Counted from the first letter of the stretch, positions 17,305 through 25,613 are shown. The stretch: DNA of 45,229 bases from Candidatus Omnitrophota bacterium (GCA_028693815.1 JAQUUP010000015.1:1-45229); one strand, 5' to 3'. Notes: generated by a model not told the origin, from the letters alone. Numbers and translations: made by a program.

Positions 17305-18177
17305 ATGAAAAAATGTTTTAATGGATTAACAACGGTGAACGTTGAATTGACCAGCAGATGCAATAAAGAATGCTGGATGTGCGGACGTCGAAAGGTCGAT
17401 AAGGATTATCCGGAAATCGCCATGAATTACGGCGATATGGATTTTGTGCTTGTTGAAAAAATTGCCGCTCAGTTACCGGAGAATATTGTTGTGCAACTAC
17501 ATAATAATGGTGAGCCGCTGCTGTATCCACGGTTTAAAGAAGCCGCACAGCTTTTTGCTCGGCAGATCACCAATTTTGATACAAATGGAAAGCTTTTAGT
17601 TGAAAAGGCCGATGAGATCATTGATGTGGTAGATACGATGGCCATTTCTGTTTTTGAAAATGACGAGGAAGCGGATGAACAGTATGAAATCATCGAAAAG
17701 TTCTTAAAAATAAAAGGCGAGAGGAAACCGTATGCCATCTTGAGAATTAACGGAGATGTTGATGTCAAACGGTATGAAAAATTCGGGCTTGTGATGGCGT
17801 CGCGTGTTCTACATGCCCCTATGGGAAGCTTTAATTATAAAAAGGCCGAGCCCACGGTGCCTGAGGTGGGTATCTGCCTGGATTTTTTAAACCATATGGC
17901 GATTGATCGGAATGGGGAGGTCTCGATCTGTGTGCGGTTTGATCCCAAACGGCTGGGAGTGATCGGGGATGCAAATAAACAAAGTTTGTTTGATATCTGG
18001 AACGGCGAACAACGGATGAAGTGGCTTGAATTGCACAAGAAAGGTAAAAGGAAGGATATTCCGTTGTGTTCGTATTGTCATTTTTGGGGTGTGCCCACAG
18101 GCAGAGGAAACGCGGTTCATAATGTTAAAGAAAAGGTTGATGATTCAGATGTTGTTAATAAACAAAGGGCTGAGTAG
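17305..18177 (+). CDS. Radical SAM protein with SPASM-like C-terminus
   Basis: This 290-residue protein has the radical SAM cluster motif SRCNKECWMCGRR (C19, C23, C26) and the early LHNNGEPLLYPRF 'GGE-like' segment. It has a C-terminal Cys set (C192, CVRFD, LCSYCHFWG) that looks like a SPASM/twitch auxiliary cluster region with the typical motif MAIDRNGEVSIC. A GTAAGGAG ribosome site lies just before the ATG. It lies between the SDR and NeuB-like genes, so it may modify the nonulosonic sugar, for example by deoxygenation, epimerisation or dehydrogenation. Radical SAM identity is firm; the reaction is unknown. Confidence 0.83.
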   Translation: MKKCFNGLTTVNVELTSRCNKECWMCGRRKVDKDYPEIAMNYGDMDFVLVEKIAAQLPENIVVQLHNNGEPLLYPRFKEAAQLFARQITNFDTNGKLLVEKADEIIDVVDTMAISVFENDEEADEQYEIIEKFLKIKGERKPYAILRINGDVDVKRYEKFGLVMASRVLHAPMGSFNYKKAEPTVPEVGICLDFLNHMAIDRNGEVSICVRFDPKRLGVIGDANKQSLFDIWNGEQRMKWLELHKKGKRKDIPLCSYCHFWGVPTGRGNAVHNVKEKVDDSDVVNKQRAE

Positions 18178-18236
18178 TGCAGTCTGTTTAAAGATGTGTT
18201 GAGGAATGCAAGTTGAAAAAGGAAAAGGAGAGTTAT

Positions 18237-19082
18237 ATGTGGGAAAAAGAAAAAATTTTTATTATTGCGGAGATCGGCATCAATCATAACGGGGACCTGT
18301 CTATAGCAAAAAAACTTATTGATATGGCAAAAGAATGCGGTTGCGATGCAGTAAAATTTCAAAAGCGTACGATTGATATTGTCTATACAAAAGAATTGCT
18401 GGATTCTCCTAGAGAAAGTCCCTGGGGAAACACTCAAAGAGAGCAGAAAGAAGGATTGGAGTTCGGAAAAGAAGAATATGATGAAATAGACAGGTATTGT
18501 AAAGAAAAAGGCATTATCTGGTTTGCTTCAGCATGGGATCTTGAAAGCCAGAAATTCTTAAAGCAGTATGATTTAAAATACAATAAAGTCGCGTCGGCGA
18601 TGTTGACGCACTATGACTTGTTAGAGATGATCGCGCAGGAGAAAAAACACACGTTCATTTCTTGCGGGATGAGTGATTGGGGGATGATCGATAAAGCCTT
18701 GGAGGTCTTTGAGAAGAAGGGTTGTGTGTATACATTGCTTCATTGCGTTTCTACTTATCCTTCGGATGATGAGGAATGCAATTTAAACGCAATAAAAACG
18801 CTGAAAAAGAAATATGGATGTGAGGTAGGATATAGCGGGCACGAGCGAGGGGTTTTACCCTCTATTTTGGCTGTTGCCGCTGGCGCTGTGGTTCTCGAGA
18901 GGCACGTTACTCTCGATAGGACTATGTATGGCAGTGATCAGGCGGCATCACTTGAACATAGGGGTTTAGAGCTTCTTGTAAGAGATGCACGTAGGGTTAA
19001 GGATATTTTAGGTGATGGAAATAAGGCTGTTTCTGAGAAGGAAGCATCAATCGCGAAAAAGTTACGATATTATGAGGAATGA
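18237..19082 (+). CDS. neuB: NeuB-like nonulosonate synthase lacking the SAF domain
   Basis: This protein of about 281 residues matches the TIM barrel of sialic/legionaminic/pseudaminic acid synthases: AEIGINHNGDL, DAVKFQKRT, ISCGMSDWG, LLHCVSTYP, YSGHERGV and ERHVTLDRTMYGSDQAAS. Such enzymes condense phosphoenolpyruvate with an N-acetylhexosamine-type sugar. Usual length is about 340-350 because of a C-terminal antifreeze-like SAF domain, but this protein stops right after the barrel (KKLRYYEE). The start is ATG 18237, with AAAGGAGAG seven bases before, in preference to TTG 18213. It overlaps the next gene by 11 bp. No NeuC/LegG epimerase or LegBC genes are in the window. Confidence 0.9.
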   Translation: MWEKEKIFIIAEIGINHNGDLSIAKKLIDMAKECGCDAVKFQKRTIDIVYTKELLDSPRESPWGNTQREQKEGLEFGKEEYDEIDRYCKEKGIIWFASAWDLESQKFLKQYDLKYNKVASAMLTHYDLLEMIAQEKKHTFISCGMSDWGMIDKALEVFEKKGCVYTLLHCVSTYPSDDEECNLNAIKTLKKKYGCEVGYSGHERGVLPSILAVAAGAVVLERHVTLDRTMYGSDQAASLEHRGLELLVRDARRVKDILGDGNKAVSEKEASIAKKLRYYEE

Positions 19083-20421
19083 TCCACATTGGATTAAGGC
19101 TACAAAACAGGCGACTAGAGGTGTTCGGGAGAAATCTCTGCTGATTACCTCGTTGCTGACGATTTGGGCGTTATATTCTCTAAATTTTTATTTTATATCA
19201 GCTAAATCACGTTTTGATAAAACTCAGTCTCAAGCGACAATTATAGTTATTGTCTTTTTTTTCTTTGTATTTGCTGGCTTTTTGATAACTAAGAAAGTCT
19301 TTATGAAAAAGAAGAAATATACGGTTGCTGAAAGCGAAATTTTTTCAGTGAACATAGCTTGGGGTTTTATTTTAATTTTTACTCTCTTGGCCTTGGCCGG
19401 ACTGTCTTTTCATTTTTATGATAAAATTTTCAATCTTGAAGTTGATTATTCTAAGAGCATTGCCTATGCTCGCCACGCATGGATAAGTGCGTCTGTCGCG
19501 AGAAAACAAGCAGGAATATTGTCGTGGTCAAGTGCTCTTGGTCACGTATTGTGTAATTTTTACTTTATTCCTATTTTTTTACTTTTATTTTCTTGGGAAC
19601 AGTTGATTTCTAAGGCTAAATATGTGTTGTTGTTTTTGAATGTTTTTATCATGTTAATATATGCATCAACCATGGGATCGCGGACGATTCCCTTCTTTTT
19701 TTTATGTTTCTTTTTTGGCTTGATTTTGCTAAAGTGTAAAACTTGTCCAGGTAAAAAAATAAGAAGCTATGTCTTTCTATGCTTAGTTGTTGTATTGCTG
19801 GTGACTTCTTATAATTTCTATATTTTTAAGTTGAGAGTAAATGCGTTTGGAAAAAAGAACGTAAAATATTATTCCGAGTCGTTTTACGCATTTTTAGGAG
19901 GAGAAAAGAAGAAGATTGAAAAGGTCGAGAAGGTTGAGAATATTTTTGTAAAGATATATTATTATTATGAGCTGACAAGTATTTATATCATTCACAATCA
20001 TTGGACTTTCGCAAAAGTTTTAGAGATGGAAGATTATAGGAAAGAAATGATGTTTCGATATTTATGGTTTCCGTTAGAGCGAATAGGCATTAAGGTTCCT
20101 TTTAATCAGACTCCCTCTAGAACTCCGGGCAAGTTTTTATCTTTGCCGGGTAGCGCTTATGTCACGTATGGGAAGAGAGGGATGTTTATTTTTGCGTTTA
20201 TTTTAGGATGTTTTATTGGGTTGGCTGAAATTTTAGTTAATATTAAAAAGCAGAGTTTGGGCGCGGCGTTTTTTTATGTTTTAGTAGGAATATTTGTTTT
20301 CTCATCTTTCTTAACTTCAGCTGGAAGCTTATTACCCTTTCCTTTTTTTTGTTGTGCGTTTTTTATTTTTTTGATTTCGTATAAAACATTTACAAAGCTT
20401 AAAGGGAGAAGATATGCCTAA
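19072..20421 (+). CDS. Polytopic membrane protein, Wzy-like O-antigen polymerase candidate
   Basis: This 449-residue protein has about ten strongly hydrophobic segments with an internal Lys/Glu-rich periplasmic loop (about residues 270-290). A short motif, RTPGKFLSLPGSAYVTYGKRGMF, lies near 345-368, in the position of the large periplasmic loop of O-antigen polymerases. The start is ATG 19072 because an upstream in-frame extension only overlaps neuB. It overlaps the next gene by eight bases. Wzy proteins are too variable for a sure call from sequence, but size, topology and locus fit. The three Wzy_C/ligase-type genes at 33685-37538 are a different family. Confidence 0.6.
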   Translation: MRNDPHWIKATKQATRGVREKSLLITSLLTIWALYSLNFYFISAKSRFDKTQSQATIIVIVFFFFVFAGFLITKKVFMKKKKYTVAESEIFSVNIAWGFILIFTLLALAGLSFHFYDKIFNLEVDYSKSIAYARHAWISASVARKQAGILSWSSALGHVLCNFYFIPIFLLLFSWEQLISKAKYVLLFLNVFIMLIYASTMGSRTIPFFFLCFFFGLILLKCKTCPGKKIRSYVFLCLVVVLLVTSYNFYIFKLRVNAFGKKNVKYYSESFYAFLGGEKKKIEKVEKVENIFVKIYYYYELTSIYIIHNHWTFAKVLEMEDYRKEMMFRYLWFPLERIGIKVPFNQTPSRTPGKFLSLPGSAYVTYGKRGMFIFAFILGCFIGLAEILVNIKKQSLGAAFFYVLVGIFVFSSFLTSAGSLLPFPFFCCAFFIFLISYKTFTKLKGRRYA

Positions 20422-21793
20422 GAAGATAGCTTTATTAGTCATGCGGATTCCTGAGGCAGAATTTTACATAAAAATGTGTCCTTTTTTTGATAGAGTGGGC
20501 ATACAGGCCGAATTTATTTCATGTCACCAGGCAGCTTCAAAAGTAATTAGAAAAAAAGGGTATATATGCCACGATATATTTGAAATTCAAGCGCCAGGGG
20601 GTTTTTCTGAATCAGAAGTTTTATTGACAGAAAAGAAGTTTGGAATACCGAATATCAGGGAGGTTTATTTTCGAGAGTCTGTGCAATTTAATATTAAGGA
20701 TGAAAAGTTTTTATTGGAGAAAACATTAAGATATTTAAGAGTTATGGATCAAATCTTAAATGAATCTTCTTTTGATCTGGTCGCGCAAGAAACAGCAGAT
20801 TTTATTGCCCCTTTGACTTTGTATTATGCTTCAAAAAAGAATAATATTGAGCATTTGTTTATTGAACCATCGATGCTCAAAGGAAAAATTGTTTTTTCTA
20901 AAAATACATTATTTGCTGATATTTGCGATGAGAGTTTATCATCAAGAATTGAGCAAGAACAGCTTGATGAAGCGACTTGTCTTATAAACGAATATATTGA
21001 AAGCAAAGATATAAGGATGCCTGAAAAAGATAAGGTGTTTTTTTTAAAAAGGGGCTGGAGAGATTTATTTTCAGCTCAGAAAATAAAAAGTTTATTTAGA
21101 AAACTGAATCATAAATATTTCACAAAAGAAAAAGAAGAATACGGTGCTATCTTTAATCGTTGCATGATGATTTTAGAAAGAGCTTTTACTTTAAGAAAAA
21201 TGAAAAAACTATATACAAGTAAGGTTCCGGATTGTAATTACATATATTTTCCATTTCATGTCCCTTTTGACCTACAGCTTACAACTAGATGTAATGAATT
21301 TTTTGACCAAATAGGATTGGTTGAATATATTTCTCGAAAGTTACCTTATGGATGGGTTTTGGTTGTCAAAGAGCACCCTGCATCTGTTGGCATGTATCCT
21401 TTTAAAAGGATACGGGATACACTTAAAGCGAACCCCAGTATATGCCTTTTAAATCCATCTATTAATTCATTTGATATCATAAAGGATTCGAGGGCGGTGA
21501 TTGCGGTTAATTCGAAAGCTGGGGTGGAGGCTGTTTTGCAAGGTAAACCCGTAATTGTGGTTGGAAAGACTTTTTATCGCGGGAAGGGAATTACGCTAGA
21601 TGTTGATAGTTTAAATAAATTGTCAGAAGCAATTCATAAAGTGAGAAACGGGTGGGCGCCAGAATACAATAAAGTCTTGAAATTTTTAGCGCAGGTTTTT
21701 TTATGGTCAAAAGATGGAGAATTGTTTGGATTTTCTGAAGATAGTCCTAGAAAAACAGCAAAGTCTTTAATCGAGCAAATAGGAACTGTTTAA
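20414..21793 (+). CDS. Capsule polysaccharide biosynthesis-type glycosyltransferase
   Basis: This 459-residue protein resembles the Capsule_synth (KpsS/LipB-like) family. An N-terminal Rossmann-like half begins IALLVMRIPEAEFYIKM. The C-terminal half has YFPFHVPFD near 278, VLVVKEHPASVGMYPF near 317, and AVIAVNSKAGVEAVLQGKPVIVVG near 361. The latter carries the conserved Asn-Ser and Gly-Glu positions seen in Kdo-like transferases. A ribosome site AAGGGAGAAG precedes the start, which overlaps the upstream gene. The KEHP motif is diagnostic for this group. It may add a Kdo- or nonulosonic-type sugar. Confidence 0.72.
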   Translation: MPKKIALLVMRIPEAEFYIKMCPFFDRVGIQAEFISCHQAASKVIRKKGYICHDIFEIQAPGGFSESEVLLTEKKFGIPNIREVYFRESVQFNIKDEKFLLEKTLRYLRVMDQILNESSFDLVAQETADFIAPLTLYYASKKNNIEHLFIEPSMLKGKIVFSKNTLFADICDESLSSRIEQEQLDEATCLINEYIESKDIRMPEKDKVFFLKRGWRDLFSAQKIKSLFRKLNHKYFTKEKEEYGAIFNRCMMILERAFTLRKMKKLYTSKVPDCNYIYFPFHVPFDLQLTTRCNEFFDQIGLVEYISRKLPYGWVLVVKEHPASVGMYPFKRIRDTLKANPSICLLNPSINSFDIIKDSRAVIAVNSKAGVEAVLQGKPVIVVGKTFYRGKGITLDVDSLNKLSEAIHKVRNGWAPEYNKVLKFLAQVFLWSKDGELFGFSEDSPRKTAKSLIEQIGTV

Positions 21794-21849
21794 ATAATTT
21801 ATAATTGTAATGTCATTTTACTGAAAATTAAGAATGAGATTTCTTGAAT

Positions 21850-22608
21850 ATGAATCAAGAATTTGCAGTATCCATTATCACTCCGACCTTTAATTCTGAT
21901 AGATTTCTAGCTGATGCGATTAAGTCTGTTCAAAAGCAAGTGTTTAATAATTGGGAAATGATTATTGTTGACGATTGTTCAAGTGACAAAACAACAGAGA
22001 TTGCTGAAAGCTTTGCAAAGAATGACAAACGAATTCGTTTATTTAAGAATCTTCACAATAGCGGCCCTGCTGGGACGCGCAATAAAGCATTATTAGAGGC
22101 TAGGCATCGTTTTGTTGCCTTTTTAGATAGTGATGATATGTGGTTGCCTGCTAAGCTCGATAGACAGGTTTCTTTTATGTTAAGGAAAAATAGTGCTTTT
22201 TCTTTTACTGAATATAGAAGAATTTCTGTTTTAGGAAATAAGCAGGGAAGAATTATTCGAATTCCAAAGCTTGTTAGATATGATGATTTGCTTAAGAATA
22301 CTGTAATTGCAACATCTTCTGTAGTAATAGATAAAACTAGAGTTGGGGATTTTTTTATGAAAGAAACATATTATGATGATTTTGTTCTTTGGCTTGATAT
22401 TTTAAAGAGGGGGTTTTTAGCTCATGGATTAAAAGAAGATCTGATGCGGTATCGAGTTGTTGGCGGATCTATCTCCAGAAACAAGGTTGCTTCAGCAAAA
22501 TATGTTTGGAGTACATATCGAGAAGATGAAGGATTAAGCGTGATATATTCAACGTGGTGTTTTATTAACTATGCTTTGAATGCATTTTTAAAATATATAA
22601 TTTTTTAA
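21850..22608 (+). CDS. GT2 family glycosyltransferase
   Basis: This 252-residue family-2 transferase has SIITPTFNSDRFL at the N-terminus, the nucleotide-binding IIVDDCSSD (about residue 40), GPAGTRNKAL, and the DxD metal motif in FLDSDDMWLPAK near 95. This is the GT-A fold and it probably adds one sugar to the repeat unit at the cytoplasmic face. ATG 21850 is used rather than TTG 21844. A 56-bp gap separates it from the preceding gene. The sugar is unknown. Confidence 0.9.
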   Translation: MNQEFAVSIITPTFNSDRFLADAIKSVQKQVFNNWEMIIVDDCSSDKTTEIAESFAKNDKRIRLFKNLHNSGPAGTRNKALLEARHRFVAFLDSDDMWLPAKLDRQVSFMLRKNSAFSFTEYRRISVLGNKQGRIIRIPKLVRYDDLLKNTVIATSSVVIDKTRVGDFFMKETYYDDFVLWLDILKRGFLAHGLKEDLMRYRVVGGSISRNKVASAKYVWSTYREDEGLSVIYSTWCFINYALNAFLKYIIF

Positions 22609-22661
22609 GATATTGGAAAAAGACAAGAGCTTGATGTGGAATAATAAATAATGGATAGGTG

Positions 22662-23603
22662 ATGACTGTTCCAAAAAAAATATTGGTTACTGGCGCTAGC
22701 GGATTTATTGGTCGCAATTTGTGTGCTTCTTTGAGAGCGAGAGGCTATTTTGTCCGAGTCGCTATTCGAAATAATATGCACGATGTTTTTGGTGCTGATG
22801 AATATATTGAAATTAGTGATGTTGGTCTTGAAGCTGATTGGGCTCAAGCATTAATCGGAATTGATGTGGTTATTCATTTGGCAGCGCGTGTTCATGTTGT
22901 TAAAGAATCAGCTGCTGATTCGCTTGAAGTTTTTCGAAAAGTGAATGTGTTGGGCACAAAACGATTGGCAGAGCAGTCAGTAAAGGCAGGGGTGAAACGA
23001 TTCTTTTTTATGAGTTCAATTGGTGTTAATGGAGAAGTTGATTCGGGAAAGCCTTTTGCGGAACAAGATACTCCTTGTCCGGTTAGTGCCTATGCAATCT
23101 CAAAATGGGAGGCTGAGCAGATTCTCTGCGAAGTTGTAAGGGGTACTGGTATGGAAATTGTGATTTTTCGTCCAACTCTGGTCTATGGACCCAGCGCTCC
23201 GGGTAATTTTGCACGATTAATGCGCTTGGTTAAGCTGAAAGCTCCTCTGCCATTTGGAGGCTTTAAGAATTTACGGAGTTTTCTTTATGTTGGTAATTTA
23301 GTGGATGCGATTATTACTTGCATGACTCATCCAAGAGCTGTAGGTGAAACTTTTTTGTTAAGTGATGGTGAGGATGTGTCCACGCCGGATTTAATACAGA
23401 TGATTGCAGTTTCAATGAACAAGAAGGTAGTTTTGTTTCCTTTTCCTCAGAGTGTATTAAAAACATTGTGTAAAATTATTGGTAAAGATAAAGAGTTGGA
23501 GAAATTAACAGGAAATCTCACTGTTGATTGTAGCAAGATTCGTAATTTATTAGGATGGAAGCCTCCGTTTACGATGGAAGAGGGAATAAGGGAAAGTATT
23601 TAG
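22662..23603 (+). CDS. NAD-dependent epimerase/dehydratase, WbpV-like, end clipped by repeats
   Basis: This 313-residue extended SDR has the TGASGFIGRNL cofactor motif, YAISKWEAEQ with catalytic Tyr and Lys, and VYGPSAPGNFARLM. It most resembles the 4-epimerase/4-reductase enzymes that precede initiating sugar transferases, as WbpV precedes WbpL and WbpM in Pseudomonas aeruginosa O6. It would supply the UDP-sugar used by the transferase at 31226. The protein ends at MEEGIRESI, a few residues short of the usual family end, and its TAG stop (23601-23603) is made by the first GTATTTA heptad of the repeat array. This suggests that repeat invasion trimmed the C-terminus. ATG 22662 is preferred over GTG 22659. 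Confidence 0.86.
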   Translation: MTVPKKILVTGASGFIGRNLCASLRARGYFVRVAIRNNMHDVFGADEYIEISDVGLEADWAQALIGIDVVIHLAARVHVVKESAADSLEVFRKVNVLGTKRLAEQSVKAGVKRFFFMSSIGVNGEVDSGKPFAEQDTPCPVSAYAISKWEAEQILCEVVRGTGMEIVIFRPTLVYGPSAPGNFARLMRLVKLKAPLPFGGFKNLRSFLYVGNLVDAIITCMTHPRAVGETFLLSDGEDVSTPDLIQMIAVSMNKKVVLFPFPQSVLKTLCKIIGKDKELEKLTGNLTVDCSKIRNLLGWKPPFTMEEGIRESI

Positions 23604-23665
23604 TATGTGGTATTTGGTATGTAGGATAATAGCGTATAGCGGATAGCGGATGTCATGCGGATATC
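23582..23665 (+). repeat. Phased heptad repeat array R1
   Basis: Twelve consecutive 7-bp units run without a slip: two purine-rich units, then GTATTTA, GTATGTG, GTATTTG, GTATGTA, GGATAAT, AGCGTAT, AGCGGAT twice, GTCATGC and GGATATC. The array overlaps the end of the WbpV-like gene and leads into a hairpin core element at 23665. Confidence 0.8.
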
Positions 23666-23753
23666 CCCGCGTCGCTTTAGAAGTGCTCCTTGGGATAAAT
23701 TCGCGCTTTAGTTTACATCCCTGAAGGTCACGTAAACTATGCGCTCATTCAGA
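23665..23753 (+). repeat. Hairpin core element, copy 1
   Basis: This 89-bp element begins CCCCGCGTCGCT and ends CTCATTCAGAG. It holds an imperfect stem: GCGC (23703-23706) with GCGC (23741-23744), and TAGTTTAC (23709-23716) with GTAAACTA (23732-23739), around a 15-base loop. It recurs almost identically at 23854 and in diverged form at 39942. Confidence 0.75.
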
Positions 23754-23843
23754 GTGAAGTGTGAATAGTGAAGCGAAAAAGTATTTAGTATTTGGAGTGT
23801 AGGATAGCGTATAGCGTATAGCGTATAGCGGAGAGCGGATGTC
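23754..23843 (+). repeat. Phased heptad repeat array R2
   Basis: The units are GTGAAGT, GTGAATA, GTGAAGC, a 6-base spacer, GTATTTA, GTATTTG, GAGTGTA, GGATAGC, GTATAGC three times, GGAGAGC and GGATGTC. It joins core copy 1 to core copy 2 and forms part of a 189-bp direct repeat. Confidence 0.8.
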
Positions 23844-23853
23844 ATGCGGATAT

Positions 23854-23942
23854 CCCCGCGTCGCTTTAGAAGTGCTCCTTGGGATAAATTCGCGCTTTAG
23901 TTTACATCCCTGAAGGTCACGTAAACTATGCGCTCATTCAGA
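23854..23942 (+). repeat. Hairpin core element, copy 2
   Basis: This is an identical copy of the core at 23665, offset by 189 bp, with the same stem-loop. The identity extends over 130 bp (23646-23775 against 23835-23964) with a single visible mismatch (T at 23766 against G at 23955), so the duplication is recent. Confidence 0.78.
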
Positions 23943-24033
23943 GTGAAGTGTGAAGAGTGAAGCGGGAAAAGTATATAGTATGTAGCATGTAGTATATGGT
24001 ATGTAGGATAGCGTATAGCGCATAGCGTAGAGC
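23943..24033 (+). repeat. Phased heptad repeat array R3
   Basis: Thirteen uninterrupted 7-bp units: GTGAAGT, GTGAAGA, GTGAAGC, GGGAAAA, GTATATA, GTATGTA, GCATGTA, GTATATG, GTATGTA, GGATAGC, GTATAGC, GCATAGC, GTAGAGC. The order of unit types (GTGAANN, then GTATNTR, then NNATAGC) matches R2 and R4. The whole 23604-24133 intergenic stretch is these arrays plus the operator-like repeats next to the ATPase gene. Confidence 0.82.
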
Positions 24034-24064
24034 AAGTACTTGGTTTTAAATTTGTATAGTTTAG

Positions 24065-24113
24065 CCTTGTATTATAGCCAATATTAGTATATTATATCCT
24101 TGTATATTAGCCA
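24065..24113 (+). promoter_or_regulatory. Pair of direct repeats upstream of the ATPase, operator candidate
   Basis: CCTTGTATTATAGCCA (24065-24080) and CCTTGTATATTAGCCA (24098-24113) are imperfect direct repeats 33 bp apart, about three helical turns. They end 20 bp before the ATG at 24134. Such spacing suits a regulator bound on one face of the DNA. No repressor gene is adjacent, so autoregulation is only a guess. Confidence 0.45.
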
Positions 24114-24133
24114 TATATAGAAAGGATTTTTTT

Positions 24134-25477
24134 ATGAAAAGAGACCTAGAAAGAGATTTGTTCGATTGGAAAGAGCGTAAAGACAGGCTTCCTTTATTAT
24201 TACGAGGGGCACGGCAAGTAGGCAAAAGTTACATTGTGGAAGAGTTTGGAAAAAAGGCATTTAAAAATGTCGTTATCGTTAATTTCGAATTTAAACCTGA
24301 ACTCAAACAATGTTTTACCACGCTTGATCCTATTGAGATTATTAACAAGCTACAGCTTCTTACGGGTGAACGCATTGAAGCCGAGAAAACATTGCTCTTT
24401 CTTGATGAGATTCAGGAATGCTCTAACGCGATTATGGCCTTGCGGTATTTCAAAGAAAAGCATGGCAGACTTGCTGTTATTGGAGCAGGTTCATTGATGG
24501 AATTTGCTCTAAACAACTCGAATTTTCGGATGCCGGTAGGCAGGATTCAGTTTATCTTTCTTGAGCCATTATCGTTCGGTGAGTTTTTAACGGCGTCAGG
24601 AAATGAGCCTTTGCGTCAATATTTGTCGGAAATACGATTGGATCGCACCCTTGATGACGCGATCCATCAGAAGCTGATGGATTTGTTGCGGATATATCTC
24701 ATCGTGGGAGGTATGCCAGCTGTGGTTAAAGAGTACCTTGAAAATAAAAACTTTTTAAATTGCCAGCGCATTCAAAATTCTTTGCTTCAAACATATCGCA
24801 GTGATTTTGGGAAATACGCGAAATTTTCTGAATTTAAATATTTGCAAAAGGTGCTAGATGAAGCTCCGAGACTCGTCGGCAATCGCATCAAGTATTCCAA
24901 CATTGATCCGGACAGCAAATCAAGGGACGTTAAGCGGGCGCTCAACCTTTTAAAGTTAGCGGGCATTATTTATCCTGTCTATGCTACGGCGGCTTCGGGT
25001 CTTCCTTTAGGAGCGCAAGCGAATGAAATGAAATTTAAACTGAACTTTCTTGATATAGGCCTGATGCAGAATGCCTGCGGTTTGCAAACCGAACTTACAT
25101 TAACGAATAATTTCTTTCAGATCAATGCTGGTGCTGTGGCTGAGCAGTTTATTGGCCAAGAATTACGGGCTCATGGCGACAGTTATTTAGAGCGCGGTCT
25201 TTTTTTCTGGGCGCGTGATAAAAAGAGTAGCTCGGCTGAGGTTGATTACGTCGTGGCGGTTGATTCTCTGATATTGCCGGTGGAGGTTAAGGCAGGCAAA
25301 ACCGGTACGCTTAAATCTTTAAAATTGTTTATCGAGGAAAAAAAATCGTTGTTTGGCTTGCGTTTTTCGCAGGAGAAATTGTCTTTGCATGATAAAGTGT
25401 TAACACTGCCGCTATATGCGGTAGAGCAGATGAAAAGATTGGCTCGGGAAGTGGGGGACGCGGGAAGTGAAAAGTGA
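24134..25477 (+). CDS. COG1373 AAA ATPase with DUF4143 domain (1 of 4)
   Basis: This 447-residue protein has Walker A in LRGARQVGKS (about 23-32), Walker B in LLFLDEIQE (about 95-103), sensor-1-like GAGSLMEFA, and a winged-helix middle region. The C-terminal DUF4143 domain has a nuclease-like pattern, EVDY (about 374-377) and VEVKAGK (about 388-394), recalling D...ExK of PD-(D/E)XK folds. AAAGGA lies before the ATG. The last residues (REVGDAGSEK) are coded by heptad repeats that begin about 25446, so the C-terminus has been overwritten or extended by the array. The family is common and often mobile in uncultured bacteria, but its biological role is not established; DNA-linked or defence functions are conjecture. 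Confidence 0.85.
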   Translation: MKRDLERDLFDWKERKDRLPLLLRGARQVGKSYIVEEFGKKAFKNVVIVNFEFKPELKQCFTTLDPIEIINKLQLLTGERIEAEKTLLFLDEIQECSNAIMALRYFKEKHGRLAVIGAGSLMEFALNNSNFRMPVGRIQFIFLEPLSFGEFLTASGNEPLRQYLSEIRLDRTLDDAIHQKLMDLLRIYLIVGGMPAVVKEYLENKNFLNCQRIQNSLLQTYRSDFGKYAKFSEFKYLQKVLDEAPRLVGNRIKYSNIDPDSKSRDVKRALNLLKLAGIIYPVYATAASGLPLGAQANEMKFKLNFLDIGLMQNACGLQTELTLTNNFFQINAGAVAEQFIGQELRAHGDSYLERGLFFWARDKKSSSAEVDYVVAVDSLILPVEVKAGKTGTLKSLKLFIEEKKSLFGLRFSQEKLSLHDKVLTLPLYAVEQMKRLAREVGDAGSEK

Positions 25478-25613
25478 AGCGGGTTAAAGGATAAGGGGTA
25501 AAGTCCTAAGTCTGAGGTCGGAAAAAGACAAAGGACGTGAGACGTGAAGCGGGAAAAGTATTTAGCATATAGTATTTGGTATATAGTATGTAGCATGTAG
25601 TATATGGTATGTA
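25446..25613 (+). repeat. Phased heptad repeat array R4, longest
   Basis: Twenty-four 7-bp units can be read in one phase over 168 bp. They begin with purine-rich units inside the ATPase reading frame (GGGAAGT, GGGGGAC, GCGGGAA), pass through GTGAAAA, GTGAAGC, GGGTTAA, GTGAGAC, GTGAAGC and GGGAAAA, and end in eight GTATNTR/GCATNTA units. Nothing else is visible in the gap before the HipB operator. Confidence 0.78.

Noticed and set aside
23582-24033. CRISPR array
   Set aside because: The units are 7 bp with no spacers of uniform length and no cas genes; this is a tandem degenerate repeat.
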